64,000 nucleotides of DNA from Acestrorhynchus altus. Its lineage: Eukaryota > Chordata > Actinopteri > Characiformes > Acestrorhynchidae. The notes under the pieces are model-generated. The model was not told the origin of the DNA. It saw only the letters and a list, made by a program, of their open reading frames with translations, and searched no databases. Numbering within the stretch: the stretch's first letter is position 1; every line of letters starts with the position of its first letter. Below, one piece after another: positions 12,064 through 26,399 of the stretch. Both the position numbers and the translations under genes were made by a program. The DNA is taken from NCBI GenBank assembly GCA_034509495.1, contig CM067511.1:25061200-25125199 (forward strand), read 5' to 3'.

Positions 12064-13404
12064 TACTGGTTTTATGTTTGCACAAATGTGTTCACACTGC
12101 ACTTTATGTAGTCTGTATTATATTGTTTCATGATGCACTATGGTTCTGGTTTTTACTTGACTTTATTAATGCTTTATGAAGGAACACTACCGAATCCTTA
12201 AAAACCAAAACTAACCTGAAGTCACACAGACCTGCTGTCTTTGTGGTCATTGTGGAGATGTAAATTCTATCAAACTTCAAACATGTATTTCATTACATCC
12301 TTAAAAAAATCATTCCCCAACCTTGTCGAAGCATGATAGTAACATACATAGTGTCTGATTTCCAGCTGCGGAAAATCAGCCTTCAAAGCTTATTGTAACA
12401 TCAGCTCTCAATGTGAGCTTACAGAGCAGACTTTTAAGCATTTAGTAGTGGGAAAAGTGGCTACACTGAAGGATTTTCCAATAAGTAGTGTCTAGAAGCA
12501 TGCCTAACGCTGTACGTAATGACAAGTTGAGGTCTGTGCCCGCTGTGGCAAGAAATCTGACTGGGAGCCTTGACATATCCTGTCTCAATTACGGCCTCAG
12601 AAGTCCACCAGAGTGGGGGTGTTAAACAAAATGTGACTTCCCTGCACAAAGAGCAGTGGGGGAGTGTCAACTTCTTCCAACATCCAGCCAGGAACCATCA
12701 TTTCGACAGTAGGCTTTCATTATCTGTCTAGCCCACGATAAGATGCTCTGTCAGGAAGTTGTATTTCGTATGCATCCACTATCTCCATACGCAGACTCGA
12801 AAGTCATTCTGAGGACACAATGTGCACAGCACACTCCTCTATGCAGCACAGATTTGATGTGTGTAAATACAGTCTAAAGTTTAACACATGCATTTATTTT
12901 CATGATGAGAGATGCATGTGAATTATTCAATGCAACACGTAACCCTGTGTGAACTCCCCTGTGGATGTCGGCACTCAACAACCAAACCCAAAATGGAGAT
13001 ACCATCTAAAACCTGAATTCAGGCTGCACTCAACTCATCGAAATAAGCTCCTATAAGTGCTGCAATGAAACAGTCAGCAACTGCAAAACTTTCAGGGAGA
13101 AAATATCAGTTTGGGCCACTTCCATTTAAATACATTTGAGCAGGACTTATACATTTTTATGTTAGCAATGAAATGCTTGTCAATAATACAGCCAAACACA
13201 AGTTTAAATGGGAACACACTTCATAAGTCAGGTTAATTGTAACAACTGGAAGAATCAGTTGTAACAAAAATAGTATTTTGTTGTCATTCATGAAACTCAA
13301 GCAGAATGATGTTTCGTGTAATTTGTTCATAAAACATTTTTTTTCATACATTCAATGCTCAAAGTCTAAAAATATTTGTATTATATTAATACATTGGTAA
13401 GAGT

Positions 13405-13510
13405 GTGCACTACCTGCATAATGGCCTGGTGTTTAGGGAATGAGCCTTGTGACTGGAATGTTGCTGGTTTGATTCCCTGAACTTGCCCATGCACAGTCCT
13501 CACTGCACCA
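13405..13510 (+). repeat. tRNA-derived SINE head fragment
   Basis: Carries a tRNA-like head with a B-box-like GGTTTGATTCCC. It matches the reverse complement of 56755-56835 (shared GCCTTGTGACTGGAATGTTGC). Truncated; a TA microsatellite follows. Confidence 0.55.
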
Positions 13511-13581
13511 CCAGGCATATAAAATGTGATGTTTTACACTATTTTTACTAAAACATGAGTGCCCACATTGTCCCACTGCCA

Positions 13582-13584
<3 letters not shown>

Positions 13585-13623
<39 letters not shown>
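13585..13623. repeat. (TA)n microsatellite
   Basis: Uninterrupted TA dinucleotides, about 19 units, shortly after a SINE fragment. Confidence 0.95.
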
Positions 13624-13627
<4 letters not shown>

Positions 13628-14743
13628 CCACCCCCCCCAGCTATCAGATCAAATTTCTTCCATTGACTATAATTATGACCATACACAATATTAAAATTTG
13701 CAAAGAACACAATAAATATTAGAGTTGTACTCTCATCAACTAGCATTGTGGTCTGCTATTGTAAATGTTATTATTCTTGCCCACCATCCACTCGGACTCA
13801 TCTTATGGATAGTGTTTCTCCAGAATACAGTACCTTGCCTTCTGCTTGGGTCTTTATACGTCTTAATGGCTTGTTTATGATTCTGACTGCATCCATCCAT
13901 ATCCTCACTGGCTTTCTTTTCCCTTTTACCTTCTGTTTTTACAAGCATAGCCCTGTTTTTCAGAGCATCAGTCTGGTTATCTGGGCTTTGAGTAAGAGAT
14001 GTGGCTTGATTTAGTCATAGATCCATTTGCATCATCAACTCTTCACCAGCAGCAAGGTTCAAGGCCATGTATGTTTTTTCCTGTTCCACATTATTATTGC
14101 CCACCTATCAAAATCCACAAAACCACAGAAAAGACCATGGCCTGGACAATTCCACATGGAATTATTTGTAACTACAGACCAATTAACTGGAGAAAAACTG
14201 ACCACATTTAATCTAGGATGTACTACATCACCCTCTAAAGCTACAGGAGAAAACATCTTAGCATTAAACCCCAACTAAAAGGACATTTTTCCCCAGTCAA
14301 GTGAGACAGACATGATTATTCTTTAGAAGTCCCCTCACAGTCTGGGTTATGATGATGACCCTGAGCTTCATCCTCAAAGACCTTAATCAAAATGAAGGTG
14401 TGGCAGTTCACATACTCCTCTTAAGGCTATGACACAAAGATGCTTAGCAGAACATGAGAGAAGTCAAAGACCCTTTCATTAAGGATAAGCACTGAAGTAC
14501 TGGCATGTGTCTACACACATGATCAGGCACAGAGCAGTTCCATAGCCTTCTACCCCACTTTACCATTTACCAATCTGGCAAGGTCACTGAATAATTCACA
14601 AGATGGTGTGTCTTTAGATTTAAAATCGTTGTAGATGAATACTGAGAGAATCATTGTTTTCAAGTTTGCCTGTGGTGTCTGGATTTAATTATGAGCACTG
14701 GGATTGCATCTGTAGGGAGTGTTAATGTGGAACTGCAGCCTAC

Positions 14744-17736
14744 CTCTCTCTGCTCGCTGCAGATCTTGCACAGCCACTGAGCTCTCTTCTGACTGCATGC
14801 CATCTCGATCCCACACTTTGTGCACACTTTCTGAAAATGAGACCGCAACAATGTCAGTATCTAACCATGAGTGGACCAAATCCTGAGACACCTGTTTGAA
14901 ATAACTGTTATTCTGACATCAGCACAGTCTTCAGTCTTTTTAAAAGCTAACATCACAACAGAGATCTAAAATAAAAATGCCATTATCATCCAACACCATC
15001 AGCACTAGGATAAGATAAAAGTACAAAAAATATATAGCAGAAAATGTGTCATATTATATACAGTACATGTAAAGTGATATTCAAACCTTTTTGGTATTTA
15101 CTTTGCCTTATAGCTCATAAACATCAACAATCCAACAATCCAAAATACCAACTTATTATTGATCAGAGAGTTTCTCACTTAAAATGTAATGGATATCATA
15201 TATATGACAGTTTACTTTCACAAATTAAATTAAGAAAACAAATCCATGATATTCTCATTTTTAAAGATCCACAAGGATGTGTGTTGCTTACAGACACTAA
15301 ACAGTTGCTAAAGCTCAAAAATAATGTTCTCCTGTACATAATAATATGACCTGTGTTTAGAAATGTTCATACATTCTTAAAAATGGAACAAAAAGAGGGG
15401 CTACAGTGTGTACAAAGTAACAATCCAAAATATATTCTAAATATATTCTATAAATACAGATAACTATGATACCAGTATGATAACAGTTAATGGGGGAAAA
15501 AATGATATATGCAAATACAATACATTCAAATAAACAACTAAACTACACATTGTGATTTGATGTGTATGAAAGCTCTCCTGCAACACACCATTTCCAGTTC
15601 CATTCCAAAACCTAGTTTATCTAGTCAGTCCTTCAGTCAGGTAAATCAGGCGAGCTGCTGGTGGAACATCTCTATATACCAATAGTGTCACTCAGCTTAG
15701 ATGAGACTCAGACATCAGGATGTAACCGATTGCTTCCTATCTTTGTATTTTTGCGTCTGTATTTGACCATTTCCTGTCTTCAAGTGTAAGATACACTACA
15801 TTCAAATACTAAATCAGTTGAATCCAATCACAGAATTGTGTGAATGAGTGAGTGAGTTTCATCTATGGTACATCTGAATACTAATTAAATGTTGATCATT
15901 GTGCCAATTGTTCAAAAGAGAAACTTTATGTAGAGAGAAAAATGGTGTATTTACATATAAATGGATTTTTACTGTATTTTTCTACTTTAAAAACCCTCTT
16001 TAGCAATATCATGCATGTCTATGATATCGGACAAACAACAGCAGCAGCAGCTTTAAAGAGTTTCTTCAGTGTTCTGCTAACCAACACATCAATAAGTTTC
16101 TGATAACATCACGTTCTAGATACAGAACATATTTGTCTTTATTCTAAAGCGTTTTACAGGTAAAATCATATAACTGCTGAAATAAACAGATATAAACTGC
16201 TTAGGATTTTGAGTAGGACTGAATATCATCACTGTCAAGCAAAAACCTCTTAATTTTTTACATAATTAGATTTGATGTCTTTTTTCATTGTCTCAACATT
16301 ACATGATGAATGGACCAATAGAAACAGTACAAATATTTTTATTTCTTTTTATTATTCTTTAAATAATTGTATCATTCCTTAAAAAATGTACATTATAAAA
16401 GATTTTAATGTTTGCATGTGAGGTTGATTTGACAATACACTCAGGATTTAGAGCATCACTGCCATATGGGTCTATAGATTAGTATGTGTTTGTAATTGGA
16501 GTGTATGTTGGCAATGTTTTCATACTTAATTTTCATCTTACCAACAGAAGGCATGTCACAGAGTATACAGGCATTAGAGACAAACTACAAATGACAAGGT
16601 TGTTAAAAAGTAGGAAAGTTTAGTCTTGACATGATTTGACTATGCATTTGAACACAGCTGGGATCTGAAGGATCCGTTTATGATGACCAGCTCACAGGTA
16701 ATGAGGTTCTTAAATCTTAAATACACACACACACTTGCATACAGATGTATACTATACCATTAAGCACAGAGGAAGTCCATCCATAAGTCCAGGCCAATGC
16801 TACATTTCTGCTTGGTAAAAAGAATTTAATTACAACAGGATATTACACCGGCTCCTGGTGAATTGGAGTTCAAGAATCAATTTGAGTGCTAAAGGTCCAT
16901 GCTATAACAGGAAAGCTTGAAAAGAACTTTAATCAAGCTTTCCGAAATGGAAGACAAAAGCCAGGAGAAGTACTAAAGTAATTGTGCCTTTTCATGAACA
17001 GCTCTGTAGTTTTTAAAATTGGTTTGACGGAGAAAAGAAAGCAAGTGAAAGAGAGAGAGAGGGAGGGGGATGAAAGAGAGAAAGGCCACTCAGGAGGCCC
17101 TTCAATTTTCCATAAACTCTCCAAAAAGAATCCTCACAGCAAGCATGAACGCTCAGCATAATTTGCCCCCAGCTTTGAATGACAACTGTCTACAGTGCTA
17201 CTTTAAAGCAGCGGTTACTGCAGGCCAAAATCAAACAGCAATCCCTTGCTTTGTCACCTACAAGCATAGAGGACGAGGCAGGGCGCAAAAATCTCTGATT
17301 TGAGATAATTGAGATGAGTTGAGATGATTTATCTCTGAGGAGGTTGTTTATAATTAGCCTTCCTTAGATCCCGCAAACAACGGAACAGCTGAATGACGAT
17401 AGAGGAAGAAATGATTTCTTGCTGTGCTCGGAGCAAAATACAGCCCCTGTTTGTTCTTCTTTTTTTTTCCTCGTCTTCCACAAGTTCAACAATCACCTGG
17501 CACCTGACAGACCCCATATGGCACTGACAAAGCAGTTTAAAACCATTTTCTGGGTATGTGAGAACACACGCACTTTAAAAAATAATTAAGCCACTAACGG
17601 CCTAATAGTCATTAGAAGTTTCCCATTAGAATATCCTCCGCCTATTCAACACTGCTACATTAACCTTTATCTGCAACAGATGTTGCCAATTTAAGGGCCA
17701 TGTTATGGGCCAGAGAAAAATAAATCAGTTCAAAAC

Positions 17737-17793
<57 letters not shown>

Positions 17794-17904
17794 CAATTTA
17801 ACTAATCCATTTAAGAATTATTCTAACAACCACTCTCCTCAGTTCTTATCACCTACAGACCTCTATGGTTAAACTGTCTCATTTGTGAGTCCTTGGTGTC
17901 AGGC

Positions 17905-17944
<40 letters not shown>

Positions 17945-18961
17945 TTTACACAAGAAGCATGTTAAATCACTGCTTCCATCTGGAACCACTGACCCTGAAA
18001 CCCGGGCAGGGCCATGGACAAACAATCCAAACACAGCCTCCTACCTGAGTCTAAACAACATCAAAAGGCAGTGGTTAGAGATTAAGCAGTATATCTGGAC
18101 ACATACTGCCCCCTGGTGTGTTATAGGGGCTATCTGAAAAGACAATGCCACAGCCTGCTTGAAACACTCTGGCTTAAGCATGCAGCTCTCTGCTGCTTGC
18201 TCATGGAAACTTTGAGTAACTGCATCTCACTGTATGCAAACCATTAAACAAGTGTTTGTGATGTTAGGTCATAACAGCATCCATAACTTGTCCTAACCCT
18301 CAGGCCAGTCCTAGCTCAACCAAACCAAAGCTTAAACAGACCCTTAAGTCGTTTGTGATGTTTATCATGTTGCTGGTAGGGATAAAGAGTTTGTCTGCAT
18401 AGTTCAGTGGTAGGTGATACAGATACAATTCAGTATTCCAATATTTTTCACATATATCATGGTAAAGTACAAAGAATACGATTAATATCGTTGATAACAT
18501 CAATAATAAAAACAATGCCCAACAATGACTCGTGTTATTGATTAACTGACATGATGATGTTGGTGTAAGGCCAAAAGAGGGAAAATGCAGAGAGGTTTGG
18601 ATTCTCATGGCCTCAAGCAGCTTCAAGAGGAGTACCCTCACAAATTTTCCAACCAAACTGAAGAAGATCATGCTGAATAAAGCCATATGTTAACACATCT
18701 GTATTTAAGTCACAATTAAATACAAACACATTTTGAGTAAACACCCACAGTGCAGGCTAGAAAAATAATCAATCATTTGTGTTACTGGGTTCACAGGAGC
18801 TTTGCCCATTAAATAAAGGTGCAAAAGACTGGTTACTGACATATCTGCCCTTTCAGGGATGTATGGTTAGTGTGGGCCAAAAATTAATGCAAACAACGTT
18901 CAGAAGGTGTTATATAGAGACATTTATTGCAAAAGTTAGTTCCAGCCATGCAAGCTGACTG

Positions 18962-19011
<50 letters not shown>

Positions 19012-22000
19012 CTCTCATTTTTTTGTTACAAAAAAACAGTATCACTGCTGAATGCCACTGCTACGTAAGTATCTGCAGATACTCCTTTAGTAATGTAAAT
19101 GACCCAAGCAAAACAGGAAAGACAATGGGATGGATCCAGAGGTTGAGACACCAGTTTCTCGTCAGCCTAATGGTGGACCAGCTGCAGTCACTTAGGAGGA
19201 CAACCCTCACTGGCTCAGCAGGAGACACAGAGAATCAATTAGACTGGAGAAACAGGAGATCTGGTCAGGGTTTTTTGTAGCTCAGGGAAGTGTTCCCCTC
19301 ATATTTATGGCTTGGGCTTATCTATGTGTTACTGTGTGAGAATTTGTCAGTGTGTCCCTGAGACTCGTGAGGTTGGCCAGTCATGTGACTCAGCCTTCTC
19401 CCCCAGGGTTGAGATCTCAAAAAGAATTTATGATAAAAAAAGACAGGAAGAAGCTACTGGCAGTGCAGTGAGTGAGTGGAGTTTGTTACTGTGATGTAGC
19501 AACAAGCTGCTAATTAAGGAACTATAATTCAGCAGAAGGAAATGCTAACATTTAAACACATCATACATGACATTCACAGCCCATTTCTTACTTTTTATTT
19601 TCCAAACTGATGTATAAAAACAATAGAGCACTGAAGGATGTGCATTATCGTAAATATGCTTCATCACAAGGCTACTGCTATTTCAAGATAACACACTCCC
19701 TATTGCTTTAATACAGCTGGACAAAACAAACAAAAGCATTACATAAACCTCTATGTACATCAGTCCACAGTTAGACAAACCGTTTACAAATGGACATTAT
19801 TCAGAGACCCCTCAGACTGTGTGTCCTCCTAAAATCACTCCATAAGCAAAATGGGTAATCCTGAAAGAGATGGCTAACAGTAAAATGCTTACAGAAGACT
19901 CTACAAATTGTACAAATCTGTTCTTGTATCTACAAGTAGAAAAAGACAAAAATGGTGACAGGGGAAGGCAGCAGTCTTAGTCCCAAGCACACTAGTGAAA
20001 TAAGATTTGTGTTTTGCCATGGCCGAGGTAAGTCCTGAAATGATCTCAATCAACATGCTGTACCTTAACCTGAAGAGGGCTGAACACACTAGGCATCCCA
20101 GAAATACTGATGAACTGAAACAATGCAGGTAGAATTTCTCCCATATTCGTCCTCAACCTTGTGTAAATGTGCTTACAGATACAGGAAATGTTTGGTGGAG
20201 GTGATTACTGCAAATGAAGGATCTACATGTTATTCATTTTAATGATTTAGAATTTATTAGTAATCCAGGAACTTCCACAAGGTTCATTTATCCTTGCAAC
20301 CATATGCTACAAATATGTAGTCTCCTTCAAGCAAAGTCATTCCCCATTAGCATTTTAGCATTCAGAAGATAGGAATCACTTTAATATATGTTCAGTAACA
20401 ACCATACGTAGTCCTGCTCACTGTTCTGAATATATGTTATATATGCATGCTATGCATACATATCCTCATACTTATTATCTGTAATTATATAAACTGGCAT
20501 AAAGCATATATAGTTTTGTCACTGGCATGAAACATCCACCACTGTTCTCCTTTGGTTTATTGAAAAGTGAACTTTAATGAAAAATTAAATACTTGGCGAC
20601 GTGATTCCAGACTTCTGAACATTTTTGCTTTTTGCGAGTTCAGGCTATGCTAAGCTTAAATATGCTTTGTGGCAGTGAGATGACATTAAATAACTCATAA
20701 AAGCATGAGCCTATTATAAAACAGCACATTTTATTCTGATGCAAAATAATAGGGTTATAAATCTGAGCATTTTTATCCACCCAAAGTCATACTTGATATT
20801 TATACACGAAAAAGCAACTTAAAACACACAATAAATGCATTCTTTGGCATCTTTAAGTGTGTGTAGATAAGTTATGTGGACCAATAAAACTGTGAAGTTT
20901 TTATAGTACAATAATGACAGTGGTAATAAAAGACTGTGGGGGAAGAGGAGTGCTTTACCTTGCAGCAGTCCAGACAGAGCACTGAAGGAGTTCCAAGCAG
21001 CCCTAGAGCCTCCCCACACAGCAAACACTGTGATAGTCCATTTCCCACTGCCGACCTCCTCATGTTCTCCAAACGCTCAATTAATCGCCTGTCAAACACA
21101 CACCTCAATATAGATATTTATTTAACACATCCAATAATATAGCACTTACAAAAAAATAAGTTCAAAAGTTAGATGCCCTCAGGATTTGCTGCCCTCAAAA
21201 CGCCATCATTCATCATAACAGCACTCGGGCCTTGCACAGATTAACATTATCAGAAAAGGTTATAGCTTTTCCTGCTCAAGCAAGAGCCTCAAATCTCGTG
21301 TAAATTCAAAGACGGTCCATGTCATAGCACGACATCTACAGCCGCTTTAGTCATTGGCGGCAAAAGGGCATTCAGAGAGAATGGGCGATGCAGACAGATA
21401 AAGGCTGTACCCAATCCGGTGCTGCTCAATCAGCTCGAGCTGTTCAGCTCTCCTGATGACACTCAGGATGATGTCCAACTCCTGCTTGTCCAGTGCCTGG
21501 GCCTTCCTCTGCTTCTCTGACTGGAAAGTATGCACAGACCATCCAGTATGTAGCCTGGTCACAGACAAACATACACAGATCATTTGTTCAACAACACTTA
21601 AAATATACCAAAATGTAAGAAATTACACAGCAGGCTGAATATTTAAAAGGTAAGTAAACGTAAACATCCATGCCCACTGTGCTTGTACACAAGGGGTTTA
21701 AATTTGCATTAACCCATCCATGCAATGAAATGCACACATACACACTAGTGAATTCACACATTAGGGGGCAGTGAGCACACATGCCCAGAGTGGTGGGCAG
21801 CCCTATCCGTGGCACCCAGTGAGCTAGACTAGAAATTAAATAATAAAGTGGACTTTTCGTCCTTCTAGACCACTTCTAGGCCTACTACAGATCTAATATA
21901 GACTACATGCAGCTCCAAATAAATGTTTGTAAGTTTAAATCAGTCATCCTGGATAAGAACTACCAGCCACTAGCTGATCATACGGGAGCTTTACTGACTA

Positions 22001-23284
22001 CAATAGGGGGCATATAGGTTTTTTCATTCTTGCTTGCTTTTAGGACACTATGTTACTACATGGTTGTTGTTTTTCAGTAGACTAAAAAAAGTACAGGAGT
22101 GGTTACTCATCATATTAAAATATGTTTTTGTTGTTATGTTGCTTGTAACTTTTTTAATGCTGGCAGATGTTACTCTGATACAGGTGAATAATGCAGAGTG
22201 ATAATGTTGAATGTCTCTGAATTCATGTTTATTTCCTAATTAGATTCATAATATGCTACACAGCTGCAGTTCATTAGTTTACTAGTTAACACAGGAAGCA
22301 AACAGAGTGGCCACAGCTCTTAAGAGGTCTTTCACATGATGACAGTGTAGGGCTTTCTTAATTTTAAGCAAATATCACATAATTAGTGTGTAGGGAATAC
22401 AAGAGTACTGCTTAGGGACCCTGGGGAATAGAATGCAGTCAAAGAGTCTGTTGTTATCAGAAGATAAATGGCACTCACATGAGGTGACGATATCACAGTT
22501 ATGTGTACACTGTAGGGTATATGATTCATGAAACATGATTAAAGCTTCAGTTTAAATATAAACATTCACGTCATGCTGTGAGCTCCCTCACACAATAATA
22601 ATGTCAAACATAATACCCTTTATTATCCCAGTAACACACCAAAGACACAACTGCCTATATTAAGGATGTATAATATCAACTATGGAGACAATATTTTGGT
22701 TATCACACTGTGGACACTGTGGTCAGTATGTCCTGCAACATTAATTATGAACAGTAACACATGCTCATTTACCAACACAATAAATTGCCTTACTATTACT
22801 AAACCACATCCTTAAAAAAAAATGTTTGTATAACTTCATTTGCTTTCTCAAGTCCATGGCTAACCAATCAGGCCAACTGGCCAATGGACATAGATCTGCA
22901 CCTACAATGGGCTCTTGGCTGCATGCCTGGGGTGCATTCATCATGCACTGATGTAGCCTAATTCTGCTCTTTATGCTCGGCTTGATTGCAATGAAACTGA
23001 CTGATGGGCCCTGAACATCAGTCAGTGACAGATGCTGTAAATAAAGTATATCGATTGAAATATTGGAAACATTTTATCAACGTCATTGAAACTTTTTCTA
23101 TCGCAAATAATTATTGTCCAGGCCTAGTGTATCATTACACCCCCACTAACAAAAAACATTACTATTATTATTACACTTGATAATTTAAGGACTATGGAAA
23201 CACTTACTTGGCTCTCAGGGTTAGCTGTCGGTCATTGGGGCAAACCCACTGGCTGTTCCCACTACCAAACATGGTGTCTGTCAT
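14744..23284 (-). CDS. rph3al: Rab effector Noc2 (rabphilin-3A-like), 5' half of the gene
   Basis: Noc2 binds Rab3/Rab27 GTPases on secretory granules and acts in regulated exocytosis. Four coding exons are visible: 23208-23284 (start codon 23282-23284), 21411-21554, 20959-21088 and 14744-14830. All have GT-AG borders and phases that join without a frame break, giving 146 codons. The order matches the Rab-binding domain of Noc2: the start MTDTMFGSGNSQWVCPNDRQ, the GWSVHTFQ helix, then a FYVE-like zinc finger with four CxxC pairs (QCLLC, CLDC, CTKC, CKIC; residues about 88-142), all cysteines present. The last exon ends after SEQRE, where human Noc2 continues with a conserved tryptophan-rich segment and a Ser/Pro tail. 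I could not find those exons in 1-14743, so the C-terminal half probably lies left of the window. A splice acceptor just upstream of the start (exon begins at 23298) implies an untranslated first exon further right, not identified. Confidence 0.93.
17737..17793. repeat. (AAT)n microsatellite
   Basis: About 19 uninterrupted trinucleotide units in the rph3al intron. Confidence 0.95.
17907..17943. repeat. (TG)n microsatellite
   Basis: About 18 TG units only 115 bases from the AAT tract. Confidence 0.95.
18964..19016. repeat. (TC)n microsatellite
   Basis: CT dinucleotides with one interruption near the end. Mirror-symmetric pyrimidine tract. Confidence 0.95.
21690..21815 (-). repeat. SINE fragment, body only
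   Basis: Shares CACACTAGTGAATTCACACA and GAGTGGTGGGCAGC with the longer copy at 56535-56835. Lies just upstream of the rph3al exon at 21411-21554. Confidence 0.55.
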
Positions 23285-23298
23285 TCTTCAAACTGATT
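23285..23298 (-). promoter_or_regulatory. rph3al: rph3al 5' leader joined by splicing directly before the start codon
   Basis: A pyrimidine-rich tract ending in TATAG precedes this 14-base leader, so the start-codon exon is not the first exon. The promoter must lie at higher coordinates. A consensus donor (CCCAAG followed by gtaagc) near 27630 on the minus strand is one possible upstream exon end, but nothing else supports it. Confidence 0.5.
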
Positions 23299-24187
23299 CT
23301 ATAAGAGAAAAACGTAAATAAATATAACATACGCGGTATTCAAAGATTTCAAATCTGAAAAAATTTAGAATGTGTTTAGAATGAAGAATGTCGATGTACT
23401 GTAGATGATTCTAAAATGACAAAGCTGTCAAATATCAGGAATAAAGTTATAATACAATTAACATTCTGAATGCTGCTTGTGGCAGAAGTGATCCAATCTT
23501 GAGAAAGATAGCCCACCTCCAAACAGGTCATTTAATTTATATTACTGTTGACTAAGAAAACTGCCTTTTGGAGTGTCGTTAATATTAGCAGTGTAGGAAC
23601 AGCAGTGCAAATGTGTAGTTTCCCCATGCTTACTTCAGCTACATTTAATCATGTCTTTTTCAGTTTGTTTGCTACAATCACAGAGAGAAGACGTATAACC
23701 TTTCAGAAAAGTCCTGAAGCAAACTTAGAGCAATGAAAACAGGGCAAACAATCGATGTCTCAAAGGCTTAAGCATTTGCCATCAGTGTCAGTCGATTTAG
23801 AAGCCATTAATGTTAGCTGTTCGCCTTGAGGCAGCAGTTAATTCTGACATCACCATTGTGCTTTTTCCACATCACAGAAATGCTGCACAACTGCTTAGAA
23901 CACAGTCATCAGGTAAGGGATGCCACATGGCTTCACCACAAACACGTGGGAAACATTTTTAATCATGTGTATCAAAACAACAAGCACCGCAAAGTACAAA
24001 CTGGGGGAAAAAACACAATGTCAGCCTTTTCCGGTGGTTGGATGTACTCTCTGAAGCATTATTCAACTTTGAAGACTAAAAAACAAAGAGTTTGTGGTAA
24101 CAGCTGTCCCTGTTGCTGTGGTTCTGATGGAGAAATCATCAGAATTGCTCAGGTCCTTATTTTGCCTGCTTCCAACCCATTTCAATA

Positions 24188-24305
24188 ACTGACTGTTCAC
24201 TTGCTGCTTAATATATACCATCACACCATGACAGGTGCAATTGTTATTAGATAACTATACACCTCATCTGTCAGTGCATTTAATATGTGGCTGATCAGTG
24301 TATAA
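24188..24305 (-). mobile_element. End fragment of a Tc1-like element
   Basis: The reverse complement (TATACACTGATCAGCCACAT... to AAGTGAACAGTCAG) matches the 5' end of the widespread fish Tc1-like family whose deleted copy lies at 60265-60720. Only about 118 bases remain. Confidence 0.55.
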
Positions 24306-24917
24306 AGTGGTTATAACACTCTAAACTCAGTATCTTCTGCATCAATTTCAGATGAAAGCTGAATATTAGCTGGTTGGTTTTGGTGACTCATGAAAGATAT
24401 AAGATAAATGTGCTCTGCTATGACTGGCTGTTGTGTATTCCATTTAGAAAACACTCTGAATTACAACATTTTGCTGTGTGAATGGGTGGAGTTGGCTCTC
24501 AAGTCATCAAGGATTCAAATTCAAGAACATGGATTTCAGAATGGACCGTGCTTCAGTTTAAGTTTCCTGAAATAAATTGTTTGGACTTGCACTTTTTTTT
24601 TAAACGTTACCTGTGCTGTACATTTTACCTTTGATTGCTGGAAGTTTACTTTTCCTATTAAAACTAGTTGATGTATATAATCCTCCCTTTTTAGTGGTAA
24701 GGTTGAGCCTTCCATCCAAAATACAGCACAGAGCTAAGATACCACTTTCCAACTATGAACCTCTGTGGATTATATGTTTCTCCTACAGAAGTGGCAGGTA
24801 ATGAAGTAATGAACATAGCTGCTGTATATGGTAGCTGTGTTTGTCAGTGTTCTGATAGAGCTGTGTTTTATCTGGGCTCGTGATACTTAAAAGCATGGTC
24901 ATGAGAAAAAAACACCC

Positions 24918-25028
<111 letters not shown>

Positions 25029-25556
25029 CTCATTTATGACTAAGCGACTCCGTCTGTTTACATTTCCATGCGACCTAAAGCCCTACAGCGTTGCTGTTTA
25101 AGCCTCTGGCACATCTGAGTGTAAAATAGCAGCTCTAAAAAGCAGCTACTCAGCATCATCAGCATATGGACAATACACCATCGATATGACATGTTTTCTT
25201 CTGCATTAAAACATACTGGAGAGGCCCTTAGCCTGCATACTTTTCTGCAAAAGATAAAAATCTTGACACTTCAAATCACTAATCTGCAGTCGAAGAATGG
25301 TCAGGATGTTCAGAGCACTGACAAATAATGAATGACTTGTTAAAGGGTTCATCTCCATGCAATAATAAGTATTACAAAAGTCACTGCTGTAATAATTCAC
25401 AAGTTAATAGATTGATAGAAGCAGTTGTGAATTTGTAGGGTTGTCAAATTCAGGTCAGTTCCATTTTAAGGTCTATTGTAATAGTACTTTTAACAACAGA
25501 TTCAGCAATAAAGCATATCTTATATATCTCAAATAAACCTGTGCTTTTAACCAAGG

Positions 25557-25852
25557 CTCAAAAAGAGGAAAACTCTAACACTATGATGAAGAAACACTGA
25601 GAAGAACCAATACTCAAAAATAGAATGTTTCCAACAATATGGTGAAGAATAACTGAGAAGAAGACTCAAAAAATAAACTCTTGATGAGTATGAGGGAGAA
25701 CCACTGAGAAGAACCAAGATTGGAAAACAGAAATGATATGATAGATATGATAAAGAACAACTGAGAGGAAACAAAACAAGAAGAATCATTTAGAGGAACC
25801 AAGACTCAAAAAGAAACTCTTGAAGACTAGGAGGAAGAACAGCTGTGAGAAG
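25557..25852. repeat. Degenerate minisatellite, about 54-base unit, 5-6 copies
   Basis: A purine-rich unit (ACTCAAAAAG ... GAAGAACCACTGAGAAGAACC) recurs at spacings of 51-56 bases, with one shortened copy of about 31 bases. Divergence between units suggests age. No coding potential. Confidence 0.7.
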
Positions 25853-26399
25853 CATAAGTATGTGCTGATATGAGAGTTCTGGGCTGATAGTGATTTCTTA
25901 GCATTGGGCAATTAATCAAAACCAACATTCAGAATGTGTAACAGAATGAATCTTGCCCAAATCAGTCATTTCATTTTTTCTGTTAATACTTTTTTGTACT
26001 TTCTGTACTGACATACTTCACAGCAACACATAATACCATTAGTACTGTCATGTCATGTGACTAATGACATGATAATGATAATGTGACTAATGATATAACT
26101 TATCAGCTCCTGTGACCATAAACTGAGCACTGATGAATGGGGTTAGAGGGAGACCACCAAACTATTCTAGAGTCAGAATACCTTGAAGCTATACGTAGAA
26201 GTACAAGGTAGGTACGAGGTATGTAGATAAGCATGGTTTCTGATCATGTTCGTTTAACAAAAATGTATTATCTTGAAGTCTGAATATTTTGCTGATGTCA
26301 GACTGTGTCAGAAACCACATAAGCAAGTCTATTTCAGATTACTTAATAACTTAATAACTTAATAACTAATACATTTTAAGTAAAAATGTATAAATAAAC

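Larger units (their letters stand above)
14831..20958. other. rph3al: rph3al intron, 6.1 kb
   Basis: AT-rich intronic sequence. Apart from AAT, TG and TC microsatellites I see no coding exon, RNA gene or recognisable mobile element. Confidence 0.6.
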
